Shown piece after piece: positions 52,446-63,860 of a DNA stretch of 64,000 nucleotides (positions are counted from its first letter, which is position 1; each line of letters begins with the position of its first letter). The stretch is from Megascapheus bottae (Eukaryota > Chordata > Mammalia > Rodentia > Geomyidae), in NCBI GenBank assembly GCA_024803745.1, contig JANJXV010000025.1, positions 22,641,110-22,705,109 on the forward strand, given 5' to 3'. Made by a program: the position numbers and the translations under genes. The notes below the pieces were generated by a model that was not told the DNA's origin, did no database searches, and worked only from the letters and a program-made list of their open reading frames with translations.

Positions 52446-53629
52446 AAACCAGCATCAATGTCTCTCCTGTGTCACCCAGAATGCAATGCCGGGCTCATCC
52501 CTTCCTTCTAGTACCCTCTCTCCTCTCCACCTCTGTCTGGGTGGGGCGGGTGCAGGGTCCAGGCCTGGCCAATCACAGGGCTTCATCTTCCTGCCTGTGG
52601 CACTAGGCATTGGTTGTGGGAAACCTGGTTGCTCTGTGGTACTTCTTGCCCTTTTTTCTGGGCTGTCGGGCAAGGCTGGAGAGATGTCACCTGAGCTGTT
52701 GGCCCATCACGCAAAGGCTCTGATGCTGGATGGAGCTGGGGTTGTTTGGAGCAACAGGTTGAGCTCAGAAGGTAAGGGGGCAGGAGAAATAGTGGGCGAG
52801 GAAGGGGTGAGTGATTAGCCTCGAGGGCCTGTGTAGGGAATGCGCATTTTATTCTAGCAGCCTCCAGGGAGCACTGTCTCCATTCCCCCCGCCCCAGCCT
52901 GGAACCTGTGCTTGCAACTCACACCTGCACACGATATCAAGTTGTGAGTGAAGGTCAGAAGACTGGTATCCTTGGTGCCCCCAGCAACTTGTTCCATACG
53001 TAGAACAGGCTTCCTGCCTCCTGGGTCCATTTCTGTTCTGGCAGATGATGGAATTAGAGTCATTCGAAAGAAAACACAGATTGACACTTCATCCTTTCTC
53101 TGTTCAATTGGCACTGCCTGCTAGGATGGCTGTGTGAAGAGGGATTGGGAAGTCTCTCTGGGGGCTCTGGGGGGGGATGCTGTGATCGATTAGCAATGTC
53201 TGCCCTGGGTAAAGGAATGGATCTGGGGGAGCATTTGTCTCCAGGCTGTAGGATCCCCAGGCATCTCCTGCAGCTCCAGGTGGTACTTTAAGTCTGATGG
53301 CTGAACAGCTTTGAGTACCAAGCCAAGAATAAAAATGTCCAGCCAGTTAGAGTAGCCAGCAGGGCTCCCTGCTTTACAAAAGCTTTTTTTTTTTGGTTGT
53401 TTCCTTCCTCTTTTTCTTTTTTTCTTTGAACCCTCTCCTACCATTTGAACTTGGTTTCTTCTGATGATGTCCACGCTCTAGTTTCCCCTGGTCATTGATG
53501 CTCAGACCAGGCAGGCCTCTGACAATCAAAGCATCCGGGTCCTCTCTCAATGTATGATTGGCTAACAGGGATACAGGACCAGGTGATGAGATACAATGTC
53601 TCTTCAAGAGAAAGAGGGTGGAGGGGAGT
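52446..53629. other. Intron 2 DNA, unassigned
   Basis: No gene or clear repeat was recognised over about 1.2 kb. T-run and pyrimidine-rich stretch at 53385-53425. Confidence 0.45.
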
Positions 53630-53715
53630 GGCCAGGCCTCATGGCAACCATGTCTGTGATTCCAATGCTCGGGATGATGAGGCAGGCCTGCTTCAAGACT
53701 AAAACCAGAACCATA
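53630..53715 (+). repeat. B1-like SINE fragment
   Basis: 'CATGTCTGTGATTCCAATGC' 'TCGGGATGATGAGGCAGGCC' is a B1 head in + orientation, without the rest. Confidence 0.6.
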
Positions 53716-54182
53716 AAGCACACAAAACAGGGGCTGTGCCCAGTGGATCTGAATATGGTAGGAAATGGATTTGCTCTAAACCAAGGACCTGTTTGCTCTC
53801 AGAGAGCTGTCTTAGCTTTCAGCCATGTTCTTACCACTGAGTAGAGCTTGAGACCCAAACCCCAAGGTAGAAGGCAGAACGGACAGAGGGAAAGGCTGAA
53901 TCCTGGATTCAGCTGTGCCTGAAACTGAGATCTTTCCTCTGCACTTTCAGCTGGACAGATTATCTGGCTGCCACAGCTCATTTGGGTTGTATTTTCTGTC
54001 TCCTGGGTCTAAGGGAGTCTTGATGTCAGTTTTATATCTAATTTGGTAGACAAAGGGAAGATGGCTTAATTGGTATGTCTTTCGAGTTCTGGCTGGGTTC
54101 TTTTTAGAATGTGCAGGCCACAGCCAGTACAAGTTATCCAGGACACATAAATATCGGTTTGTCTGTTTATTTATTCAGTTAT

Positions 54183-54308
54183 TTTGCCAGCTCTAGGGCC
54201 TGAACTTGGCCTCCTGTTCTTGCTCAACTTTTGGTTTTTTGGTAGTTAACTGGAGATAAGAGTCTGAGTCTGAGTAGCTGGGATTACAGGCGTGACCACC
54301 AGCACCCC
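54183..54308 (-). repeat. B1/Geo-type SINE, internally deleted
   Basis: 'TTGCCAGCTCTAGGGCCTGA' ... 'GTAGTTAACTGGAGATAAGA' 'GTCTGAGTCTGAGTAGCTGG' 'GATTACAGGCGTGACCACC'. The middle of both halves is missing. Confidence 0.82.
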
Positions 54309-54504
54309 ATTCAAGTTCACCCTTTATTTGGGTTCTATGGCTCCTTCTGTGGGGAGGCTTTCTCTGCTTTCCCATGTTTCCTTTGTAAGCACAAAGGGAT
54401 GTCTGACAAACTCATCCCCTAAAGTCACCACATTCCCTCGGCTACTCAGAGCCAATCCTGCTCCTCCTTCCCTGGTCCCTGGGATTTTTCAAAACCAATG
54501 TGAA

Positions 54505-54895
54505 GGGTGCACACATGCAGAGTGTGCACAGGACTGCGCATAGGTGTACGCATGCGCAGAGGACACGTGAAGGCGTGCACGCATGCGCAGTGTGCGTACA
54601 AACATCTATGCGTCGGGATCGTGCGCATGCATGGTGTATAGACCGAGTGTGCTCGCACGCATGCAGTGTGCACACATGTAGGGGAGGTGCAGATGTGGTG
54701 CATGCAGTGCGTGTGTGTGCACACGCGGCACGGAAGCGTGCACATGCACAGGGTGTGTACTCACCCATGGAGTGTGTGCTTACACACATGGAAAGTACGC
54801 CCGTGCAGGCATGTGCGCATGCGCAGTGTGTGTGTGCGCGTGTGCGGAGACGGGTGTGCGCGCATGCGCAGACCGTGCAGCTACGCACAGGGTCC
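54505..54895. repeat. Minisatellite of alternating purine-pyrimidine DNA with NRF1-type palindromes
   Basis: About 390 bp of diverged units rich in GTGCACAC, CGCATGCGCA and GTGTGCG. TGCGCATGCGCA (54814-54825), CGCGCATGCGCA (54859-54870), TACGCATGCGCA (54547-54558) and CACGCATGCGCA (54578-54589) match or nearly match the NRF1 consensus YGCGCAYGCGCR. The alternating pattern also favours Z-DNA. Long open frames on both strands come from the repeats. Confidence 0.8.
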
Positions 54896-55369
54896 TGGGG
54901 GCGCGGGGGTCCCGGGCCTCGTCTGCTCCTCTGACCTTTCATCGGGTGCCGGTCTCCCCAGCCCCCAGCCTGGGCTCTGCTGCAGCTCTGATCCGTCCCT
55001 GCCTCCTCCTGCCCTCCCAGAGCCGTGTGCGCCTCTGGCTGGCTGCAGCTCTTCTTCTGCACCCAGGGCCCCGGGTCAGCGTCGGGACCGGTGGCTGCCG
55101 CCCCGGGACCTGGGGGAGGGGAGAGGGCACAGCTGCAGCCCCCCGGGCCTCCTCCAGACTCCAGATGGTTTTGTGTAGCCCGGCTGTGGCTGGTGGGGTC
55201 CAGGTCTGACCTACTGCCCGGCTGGATCTGTCTTCCTCCTTCTTCCATTTCCATATCATTGAGTAACCCCATGCGACCCGGGGTCAGTGCAACCTGGGTG
55301 CTTGGCCCATCTCAGCCTAGGGACCGAGCAATGGCCCAGCAGGCAGGAGGCCCTCGTCCCTGGGCACAC
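54896..55369. other. GC-rich intron 2 DNA, unassigned
   Basis: GC-rich sequence flanking the minisatellite. No gene recognised, and the open frames have no family. Confidence 0.45.
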
Positions 55370-55390
55370 ACACACACACACACACACACA
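55366..55390. repeat. (CA)n microsatellite
   Basis: Short perfect CA run. Confidence 0.9.
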
Positions 55391-55629
55391 GTCCACCTGC
55401 CAAAATGAAACACGAAATCCTTCTAGAAAAAACCCCTATGGGACCAACCTCTCTACAGAGGAGGAAACAGTGGGGGGGGGAAGCAGCACTGGTTCATTCC
55501 TCAGCACTGTCAATCTCCAGAGCCAGACTATCCAACTCAACCGCAGATGGCAGTTCCTGTAACAACCGCTGCCTCCCCTGCCTGACCCATCCGAACCATC
55601 GCTGGGTGTTTTGCTGGTATAAATGATGC

Positions 55630-55800
55630 AGCCGCCAGAGTCTTTATATTATTAAAATTTCCTTGACAAATTCATTTTGGACGACTATATAATATTTCAC
55701 GTTGTCAACAAAGACGCGTGTGTACAAGGACACTAATTGCATCGTTACTGATGATGGGAAAAAATGGAATGTAATTAAGTGATACATAAAAATGTGCTTT
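55630..55800 (+). mobile_element. Possible L1 3' UTR fragment, sense
   Basis: 'GTACAAGGACACTAATTGCA' 'TCGTTACTGATGATGGGAAA' 'AAATGGAATG' resembles AAGGATGTTCATTGCAGCA ... TAATAGCAAAAAATTGGAAA of L1M 3' UTRs. Confidence 0.4.
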
Positions 55801-56024
55801 GTGAAACCAAGAGGATACAACACCGCCTGATCAGCCTGCCTCTGCTTGGGGTGGGGCGGGGCGCTGACCCTCTACACAATGGGAAGGGAATTAACCCTTG
55901 TTTCTTCTGTGGGTGTTGCTGGGGAAATTGTTTTGCTTTTTCATGTTTGTGGATTTTTAAAACTTGTTCCCAATGAACACAAATTATTGCCTCTTTTTTT
56001 GGGGGGGGGGGCGGGAGGCTAGGT

Positions 56025-56246
56025 TTTGTTTTTGAACTCAGAATCTGTGACTTGCATTTCACCCAAAGCCAACCTCAGACTACGATCCTCCTGTCTACAG
56101 CCTCCTGCTGCTAGGATAAAAGGGTCGAAGCACCAGGCCTAGCTTATTGATTGAGATGACACCTGGGTAGCTTTTTTACCCAGGTTGGTCTCAGTGATTT
56201 TCCCCAGTAGCTGGGATTGCAGGCGTGTATCACCATACCTAACCTA
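56025..56246 (-). repeat. Two B1-like SINE fragments
   Basis: 'TCAGACTACGATCCTCCTGT' 'CTACAGCCTCCTGCTGCTAG', then 'CCCAGTAGCTGGGATTGCAG' 'GCGTGTATCACCATACCTAA', both antisense. Confidence 0.65.
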
Positions 56247-56261
56247 CTCATTTTGACTTTT

Positions 56262-56494
56262 GTGTATGGGGTACTGGGGTTTGAACTAAAGACCTGGGAA
56301 TTGTCCATTCACTTTTTCGTTAAAGGTTGGTGAGTCACATCTTCACTTCTGGCTCTTGTTTATTTTTATTTTTTGATGTTTAATTAGAGATAAGAGTCTT
56401 ATGGACTCTTATCCTACTTGATGTGGCTTTATTCCCACGATCTTCAGATCTCAACCTCCCGAATAGCTAGGATTCCAGACTACTGGTACCCAGC
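56262..56494 (-). repeat. B1/Geo-type SINE
   Basis: 'GGGGTACTGGGGTTTGAACT', 'GTTTAATTAGAGATAAGAGT', 'CTTCAGATCTCAACCTCCCG' 'AATAGCTAGGATTCCAGACT'. Confidence 0.87.
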
Positions 56495-56673
56495 AATTTT
56501 AATTTGAAGCCAAGGCCTGGACACTGTCCTTGGGCTTTCTCAAGGTTAATGCTCTACCACTCGAGCCACAGCATCACTTTGGGCCTTTTCTGTGTACATG
56601 ATACTGAGGAATCGAACCCAGGGCTTCATGTGTGCTAGGCAAGCAGTCTGCCACTGAGCTAAGCTCCAGTTCC
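56495..56673 (-). mobile_element. IDL-Geo SINE
   Basis: 'AAGCCAAGGCCTGGACACTG' ... 'CTCTACCACTCGAGCCACAG', 'CTTTTCTGTGTACATGATAC', 'GAATCGAACCCAGGGCTTCA' ... 'GCAAGCAGTCTGCCACTGAG'. It lies directly against the preceding SINE in the same orientation. Confidence 0.92.
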
Positions 56674-57689
56674 TAGATGAGGAGACCCAGGGGAGCAAAA
56701 CTGTCAGAAAGCAGCTGTGTAGCTAGGGTGGGGATGGGGGGAGGCCCCCAGGGGAGGGGTACCCCCTGGATGGGTGGATGGATAGATGATGGATTCCCTG
56801 GGATATCCTTACATTTTCTTTGAGGGCTGAGGTTTGTCTGAATGGAGCCAAGAGCAAGAATAGGCAGGATAAGAGAGGAGAAAACTCCAGGGAGAATGGC
56901 CAGGTGCAGAGCGCCCCCCGCCCTCCAGCCTGAGGGATCACTCGTTGTTCTTCTGTGCACTCCAACCTGAAGGTTGGGATGTCAGAGCTGGGAGGCCAGA
57001 ACTATGCCCACTCGCCCTCCCCCCCCCCAGGAAAACAGATGTTTCTTGTAGGGAAATTCACTTTGCCTTCCCTGTTTTCTGCCAGAAGAATTCAAATGTG
57101 GGGAGAAAAAATACAAACAAACTTGGTTTACTATTCCAGCTTCTAGTGAAGCCTTACGGGACTTCTAATCTGAATTTTATTACCAGTGAGGTTCAATCTA
57201 TTTTTCCATATGGTTTTAAAAAAAAACTAGGTTAGTTCCTTTTGTGAACTGTCTGGAAATCTAACCTTTCATACCTCCTTTTTAAAAAAAAAAAACAAAA
57301 AACTTTCTTCTTCTTCTTTAAAAAAAAAAAAAAAAACCCTGAAACCGGAATTTGGAAGCTATGCTTTCAAAGGCCTCAGTCCAGTTTGCTTATTTCTTTG
57401 GATTGTGTGATCTTTAAAAATACCAAAGGAAATGCCATTTATATTGGCAAAAAGCTTCATGGGTCCTTCCCAGAGGAGACGACCAACCCCTGAAGTTGGT
57501 GAGTCTGAATATTTTTAGACTCTCCTGCATAAAAGTAGGATTCCTTTGGTCCAAGTGGAGCAGGGGAAAAAGTGGAAAGATGAAAGATGCTGTCTGGTTC
57601 ACAGAGATTCAGACAGCACGGTAACACCCCAGCGGAGTGCTGTCTGCCTCTCTTACCTGCTAGGGTAGCCAGAAAGAGACTCATTTAGA
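56674..57689. other. Intron 2 DNA, mostly unassigned
   Basis: No gene recognised. Two A-runs (57282-57303 and 57319-57337) flank a CTTCTTCTTC stretch and may be tails of decayed retroelements. Confidence 0.45.
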
Positions 57690-57812
57690 AGCAGTGTATG
57701 GTGATACAGTCCTGTAATTCCAGCACTTGGGGGGCAGAGGCAGCAGAATCAAGGGTTCAAGGCCAGCCTGGGGCCACGTGGTGGAACTTTGTTTTGATAA
57801 AACCAACTAACA
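57690..57812 (+). repeat. B1-like SINE monomer
   Basis: 'CAGTCCTGTAATTCCAGCAC' 'TTGGGGGGCAGAGGCAGCAG' 'GGTTCAAGGCCAGCCTGGGG' is a standard B1 head and body. Confidence 0.85.
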
Positions 57813-58062
57813 AAGCTAGCCTTGATAACTGCCACCTGCCATCCTCTCAGGAAGCTGAGATCTGAGGATCCTGATTTGAAGCCAAACCTAAAGCCAGGAA
57901 AGTCTGTGAGACTCGTATCTCCATTTAACCAGGGGAGGTGGGGGGGAAGCTGGCAATGGAGCTGTGGCTCAAGTGGTAGTACACCAGTAAAAAAGCTTAG
58001 GGACAGCACCCAGGCCCTGAGTTCAAGCCCTTCAAGTTCTAGCACCCATATAAAAATAAATG
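57813..58062 (+). repeat. B1/Geo-type SINE
   Basis: 'CACCTGCCATCCTCTCAGGA' 'AGCTGAGATCTGAGGATCCT', 'GGAGCTGTGGCTCAAGTGGT', 'GGCCCTGAGTTCAAGCCCTT'. A + strand (CA)n lies 70 bp beyond its A-rich tail. Confidence 0.9.
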
Positions 58063-58131
58063 AATAAATCAAACCACCACAAATGATTGGGAGGAGGAAA
58101 GACAGAATGAAAGTGAGGGAAGGAAAGAGAG

Positions 58132-58132
<1 letters not shown>

Positions 58133-58181
<49 letters not shown>
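58133..58181. repeat. (CA)n microsatellite
   Basis: Perfect CA run. Confidence 0.97.
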
Positions 58182-58184
<3 letters not shown>

Positions 58185-58334
58185 GTACTCTGCAGCCCTC
58201 CCTTCTGTGGTGGACTTGAAGAATAATCGCCAGAGAGAAGGGGACTTTCTAAGTTCCCATCCCTTCAGCATCCCCATTTGTGTGGAGCACGGCTCATTTT
58301 TCAAAGTCTGTTTCTGAATCCTGAAGAAATAGTA

Positions 58335-58361
58335 AGATAAATAGATAAATAAATAAATAAA
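58335..58361. repeat. (AAAT)n microsatellite
   Basis: Short ATAA/AAAT tetranucleotide run. Confidence 0.9.
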
Positions 58362-58635
58362 AGCCCACCATGGTCTGTCACTGAAGGTCAAGGTCAGTAT
58401 GATTCATCTCAGCTTCTCTTGACTGTCTGGGATTCCATCCACCAGGGCCATTTCTAAAGGGCATGTCTGCCTGGAACACTTCTGAATTGACAGTGGTGGC
58501 GGGGGTGGGGGGTGGGGGTAGGCTGAGGGGTTCAGGGAGCTGAAAGGGGGCAACAGAGTCTTGCCAGAAATCTGTTCCAATGATAAATGCATGTGTACAG
58601 TTGTGAACCCTGGCTGATATGCTGCTCTAGCTTGT

Positions 58636-58681
58636 CTGTGAGATTTGCCCATGTTTACTGAAGTCCTACTGTGTGCCAGGA

Positions 58682-58734
<53 letters not shown>

Positions 58735-58775
58735 CATCTCATTCAAACACAGTGACACTCCAGATTAAGGCCTGA
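58636..58775 (-). repeat. MIR SINE remnant carrying a (GT)n expansion
   Basis: 'TTTACTGAAGTCCTACTGTG' 'TGCCAGGAATG' is the antisense MIR start. 'TAATCATCTCATTCAAACAC' after the repeat resembles the following MIR AACTCATTTAATCCTCACA block. The (GT)n run at 58683-58731 sits inside. Confidence 0.55.
58683..58731. repeat. (GT)n microsatellite
   Basis: Perfect GT run within a MIR remnant. Confidence 0.97.
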
Positions 58776-59180
58776 ATGACCCCATCTCCAGGCCCCTCCC
58801 AAAGTAGGGGACACTTTGAGGACATCATGTTGATGGTTTCACTACAGGAACTTACCAATCCTTCCAGAGGCAAGGATTGGGAGACAGAAAGGTAACACCA
58901 GTGTCATCAGGGCTGTGGTCCTTTCTGGTCCTTTCTGGAATCTTCTAGATTTGTTTCCCCCTTTGGCAATGCCATGGGATAGAAGTCCCAACCTTGGGCT
59001 TGCTGGATGAGCCCATGATACTTGCCCTGTGTGTCCCTTTCTGGGTGCCCCAGGGGAGTGCCTCATTCCTTGCTCTGATCTAGAGGGCACAAGTGTTCCA
59101 GGGCTCAAGACCTTGCACCACTCGCAACCCTGCTCCGAGCCTCCCCTGCCCCTCTCACCCAAGCTCAAGGTCTTGGGTCT
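58776..59180. other. Intron 2 DNA, unassigned
   Basis: No gene or clear repeat was recognised. Confidence 0.45.
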
Positions 59181-59372
59181 GGGCCGGGAGTTTGGCCTAG
59201 TGGTAGAGTGCTTTCCTAGAATGCACGAAGACCCGGGTTCGATCCCTTGGTACCACATACATAGAAAAAGCTGGAAATAGTGCTTGGCTCAAGTGGTAGA
59301 GCTCTAGCCTTGAGAAAGTCCAAGGACAGTGCTCAGGCCCTGAGTTCAAGGCCCAGGACTGGCAAAAAAAAA
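59181..59372 (+). mobile_element. IDL-Geo SINE, full length
   Basis: GGGCCGGGAGTTTGGCCTAG (A box), GGTTCGATCCC (B box), linker ACATACATAGAAAAAGCTGG, Geo half TGGCTCAAGTGGTAGAGCTC ... GAGTTCAAGGCCCAGGACTG and an A tail. One of the best-preserved copies, so probably young. No long target duplication is obvious by eye. Confidence 0.95.
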
Positions 59373-59420
59373 TCAGGGTCTACCTTATAACTCAGAGTTG
59401 AATAATGCTGCCTTTATTAT

Positions 59421-59530
59421 AAGCTGGCACTGTGGTGCCCACTGGTAATCCTGGCACTTGGGTTCCTGAGATAGGAGAATCACGATTCCAAGCCAATCTG
59501 TGCTCCCTAGTGGGATTCTGTCTCAACTAA
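59421..59530 (+). repeat. B1-like SINE monomer
   Basis: 'GGTAATCCTGGCACTTGGGT' 'TCCTGAGATAGGAGAATCAC' 'GATTCCAAGCCAATCTGTGC' is a diverged B1. Confidence 0.65.
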
Positions 59531-60714
<1,184 letters not shown>

Positions 60715-60974
60715 TGAGCTTCTGGCCTTGAGAAATCACCCTCTTCCTGGGGCGTGCCAGGCACTGGATGGGGTTCCCCCAGCTCCTGCAGGGAGCCTTT
60801 GCCAGGTGATGGCTGGAAACTTGGGGTGTGAATATGGGGAGGGTAGCTCTGGAGATGAGGGTGGCATGGCTTGGTGATAGGTTGGGGGCATGAGAGACAG
60901 GGAGATGGTTTCACAGCAGGTAGAGAGGGATAATGGGAGCTTTCATGGAGTTATAAAGCGGGCTGGCTAGTCAG

Positions 60975-61190
60975 ATGCTAGGGTCTCACGCCTGTAATCC
61001 CAGCTACTCCGGAGGCTGAGATGTGAGGATCGGGATTTGAAGTCTGCCCAGCCAGAAAAGTCCATGAGACTCTTCTCTCCAATGGACCACCAAAAAGCAG
61101 GAAGTGGGGGTGTGGCTCAAGTGGTTAAAAAAAAGAAGAAGAAGAAGCTCCGATGTAGTGCCCAGACTCTAAGATCAGGCGACTACTACC
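60975..61190 (+). repeat. B1/Geo-type SINE
   Basis: 'TCTCACGCCTGTAATCCCAG' 'CTACTCCGGAGGCTGAGATG', 'GACTCTTCTCTCCAATGGAC', 'GGGGTGTGGCTCAAGTGGTT'. An A/GAA-rich insertion replaces part of the Geo half. Confidence 0.87.
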
Positions 61191-61839
61191 ACCTCTAGTA
61201 ATATTAGCCATAATAATCAGCACTCTCAGAGTCTGTGGGCCTAGATGGGAAGCAGTGACATCTTCATTTTCATTTGTGAATTTCTTCCACATGGCACGGC
61301 CAGGGGTGGAGGTACGACTCGCTCACCAGCAGTTTCTTTCTGTCTGCGCATGTGGCTTACAGTCCATCTTTCCTTATGACTGCTTTCCTCTGTGATCCTC
61401 TGAATTTTATTCGATGAAGCCGAACGCATTCCCTGGATGGCTGGGGAACCCCCAAATCTGACACCCTCCCTTGGCTGGATTTTATCTCACCAAGAAGAGC
61501 CTGAAGGGCCTTGAGCTGGTACACCCTGGCTCCTCTTCTTCTCTTCTTTGCTTTCCCTCCATGCATCCCAAAGAATCCCTCCCTTCCCTGGTCCCTAAGC
61601 CCCCTCTGACCCGTGCTCCTGCCCATCTCGAAAGGCAAGCAAACACATCTGGCAGCCCAAGGCAGCTGATGTGAATTCCTGCAGCGGTTCTGGGGGGAAT
61701 CGATCACTTTCCTCCAGGAGCTAATCCCAATTACCACCTCTTCAGAAAAGCCATAGCTCTTCCCAGCCTGGGGTGGTAGTGGTGGTGGTGGAATCCCTCT
61801 GCTAAAGTAAATAAGATCGTCTCCATAATTCCAGGCAGA

Positions 61840-61935
61840 TAAACAATGCAGGATTCAGGGAGGTTAATTGACTGACCCCAGATCACATAGTGGCACAGTT
61901 GTGGCCGGGACCTTCAGCTGGTTTCAAAGCACTTT
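61840..61935 (-). repeat. MIR SINE remnant
   Basis: 'GGAGGTTAATTGACTGACCC' 'CAGATCACATAGTGGCACAG' fits the antisense MIR GAGGTTAAGTAACTTGCCCAAGGTCACACAGC. Confidence 0.6.
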
Positions 61936-61968
61936 GCACAGGATGTCACTGTGTGTGTGTGGACAGGA

Positions 61969-62012
61969 AGGGAGGGAGGGAGGGAAAGGAAGGAGGAAGG
62001 AAAAAGAGGGAG
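61969..62012. repeat. Purine-rich (GGGA)n/(GGAA) tract
   Basis: GGAGGGAGGGAGGGAAAGGAAGG-like purine-only stretch. Confidence 0.85.
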
Positions 62013-62531
62013 AATGGAAGTCACGTACATAAATAACAGCCAGAGACACACTAGAAGAGAAGCAGCCGGAGGTGTTTCTGAATGTGCCAGGAAAATCAGG
62101 GGACACTGGCTTACCGGAGTGCCTGGAGTGCATGAGGGCTGGCGTTGGCACCCTGGGGGTGCAGGGGGAGCAATCTTTCATTCAGGGAGGTGTGGACTGG
62201 TGGGGGGACTGGACACAGGCCAACCCTGGGTCCCAGTGGGGGCAGATCAGGCCCTGCCATCTGTTGGGCTAGCTCAGCCCAAGATCACCTCTCTCTAGGG
62301 GCAAGGAGAAGGCAGAGCTGGAGCCCTCACACAAACTGGTAATTAGGCTTCACTGGTAATTATAGAAAGGTCCTAATGGCTATCTTGGATTGGTGTGGAC
62401 AAAGGGTCACCTTTAGGAGAGCTTGAATTTGGTTTTTCTGAGTTGTCTTCCTGCTGGGCCTTGACCTTGGGCTCTGTCCTTGACCTTCTTTACCCAGTTT
62501 TAGCAGGGACCCTGTGGTTTTATGCAATTGG

Positions 62532-62744
62532 AAGCCAAGCACTGGGGCTCATGCTGTCATCTTAGCTACTTAGGAGGCTGAGATCTGAGGATCATGATTT
62601 GAAGCCAGTCTGGGCAGGAAAGTCCATGAAACTCTTCCCAAAACAGGAAGTGGGGCTGTGGCTCAAGTGGTAGCGAGCTAGCCTTGAGCAGAAATGCTCA
62701 GGGATAGCATCCAGGCCCTGAGTTCAAGTCCCAGGACCGGCATG
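62532..62744 (+). repeat. B1/Geo-type SINE
   Basis: 'GCCAAGCACTGGGGCTCATG' 'TAGGAGGCTGAGATCTGAGG', 'GGGGCTGTGGCTCAAGTGGT', 'CCCTGAGTTCAAGTCCCAGG'. The B1 half is internally shortened. Confidence 0.92.
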
Positions 62745-62750
62745 CATGTA

Positions 62751-62760
62751 TACACACACA

Positions 62761-62799
<39 letters not shown>
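62751..62799. repeat. (CA)n microsatellite
   Basis: Near-perfect CA run that begins right after the 3' end of the + strand SINE. Confidence 0.97.
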
Positions 62800-62803
<4 letters not shown>

Positions 62804-63314
62804 TCTGGTGCCCTGTCAAGTCACCTCCCGTGGCATTGTCAGGGTGCTCCTCTTAGAGGTGTTGACAAAAGTCTCCTGGGGTCCCCTGGAATCCTCTCAG
62901 GAACATCCCACCCTCTACCCACCCTGCTCCTTGCTCTCGTTGTTGTTAGCCACTGTGCCCCCTAGCTGGGCCACATGGCGCCCTGCCAATTGGGGTGCTG
63001 TTCACTTTCCCCCAACCTGGACCAAGGAGACATGGCGGTGGGGGGATGAGGACTGCAGGGGTCTGCCTGGAAGGCCAAGTGGGGAGAGCACATTGGGAAA
63101 CACAGGGAGAGGACCCGAACCCTCGTCCTGAGACCCCACAGGAGCCAGCGTTCCTGGAGCAGAGGCCATCTCACCAGCGCAGCCAGTGTCCTCGGGGTCC
63201 CTGAGGACATAAGAAAGCTCACCCACTTCATATAAAAGGCAAAAATCGGGCCTAGGGTTCTGACCAGGAAACTCCCCGAATCTGGATGTCTAGCTCCTGG
63301 GATTCTGTGTCATG

Positions 63315-63365
63315 CAGGTTCTCCATTTATAGCTGGGGAAACTGAGGCCCAGAGCTAGTGAGGAG
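63315..63365 (-). repeat. MIR SINE fragment
   Basis: 'CTCCATTTATAGCTGGGGAA' 'ACTGAGGCCCAGAGCTAGTG' fits the antisense MIR CCCATTTTACAGATGAGGAAACTGAGG. Confidence 0.6.
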
Positions 63366-63644
63366 GGACTTAGAGTACATGTTCCCAGGATGCTTTGCTG
63401 TGAGGGAGAGCAGTGGTCTCCCGCCAGAGCTGAGGGTCTCCCATGCAGAGTCCATGCAATCCGTGCTATGGATCCTGCAATGCAGGGACCAGGAAAAACT
63501 TGGGGACACCCCCACCCCATCCTCAGCCTACTGTCACCATGAAGGAATGTGACTAGTATTCAAGAGCCGCCCCCCCCCAAACCTGAGTTCCTATGCTAAT
63601 GAAGTAAATAATAAATAAAATACCCTGGCTTGTAATTTTTTTTA

Positions 63645-63835
63645 AAAAGAACTTTATTAGGGTGCCATTTGCATATCGTAATCTCTTCCTATTTTAAAGT
63701 CTGGAATTCGGTGATTTTAATAGGCATCTCATTTTAAAGCATTTCCATTACCCCCAAATAAACCTCACCCTCACTAGAAACTACTCTCCACTTTCAACCA
63801 ACCACAGAAGCCCCAGACAAACAGTAAGGTACTTA
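63645..63835 (-). mobile_element. Old LINE-1 (L1M-type) 3' end, antisense
   Basis: 'CTTTATTAGGGTGCCATTTG', 'CAGTGATTTT'-like 'TTCGGTGATTTTAATAGGCA', 'AAAGCATTTCCATTACCCCC' 'AAATAAACCTCACCC' and 'CAACCAACCACAGAAGCCCC' follow the antisense L1M tail (TTATTGAGGTATAATT ... GAACATTTTCATCACCCC). Confidence 0.6.
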
Positions 63836-63860
63836 AATTAAAATTTAAAAAAAAATGTGT

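Noticed and set aside
54442..55272. 276-codon minus-strand frame and overlapping + frames rich in Cys and His
   Set aside because: They come from the GTGCACAC/GCATGCGC minisatellite. The Cys/His spacing is not that of zinc fingers, and frames on both strands are equally long.
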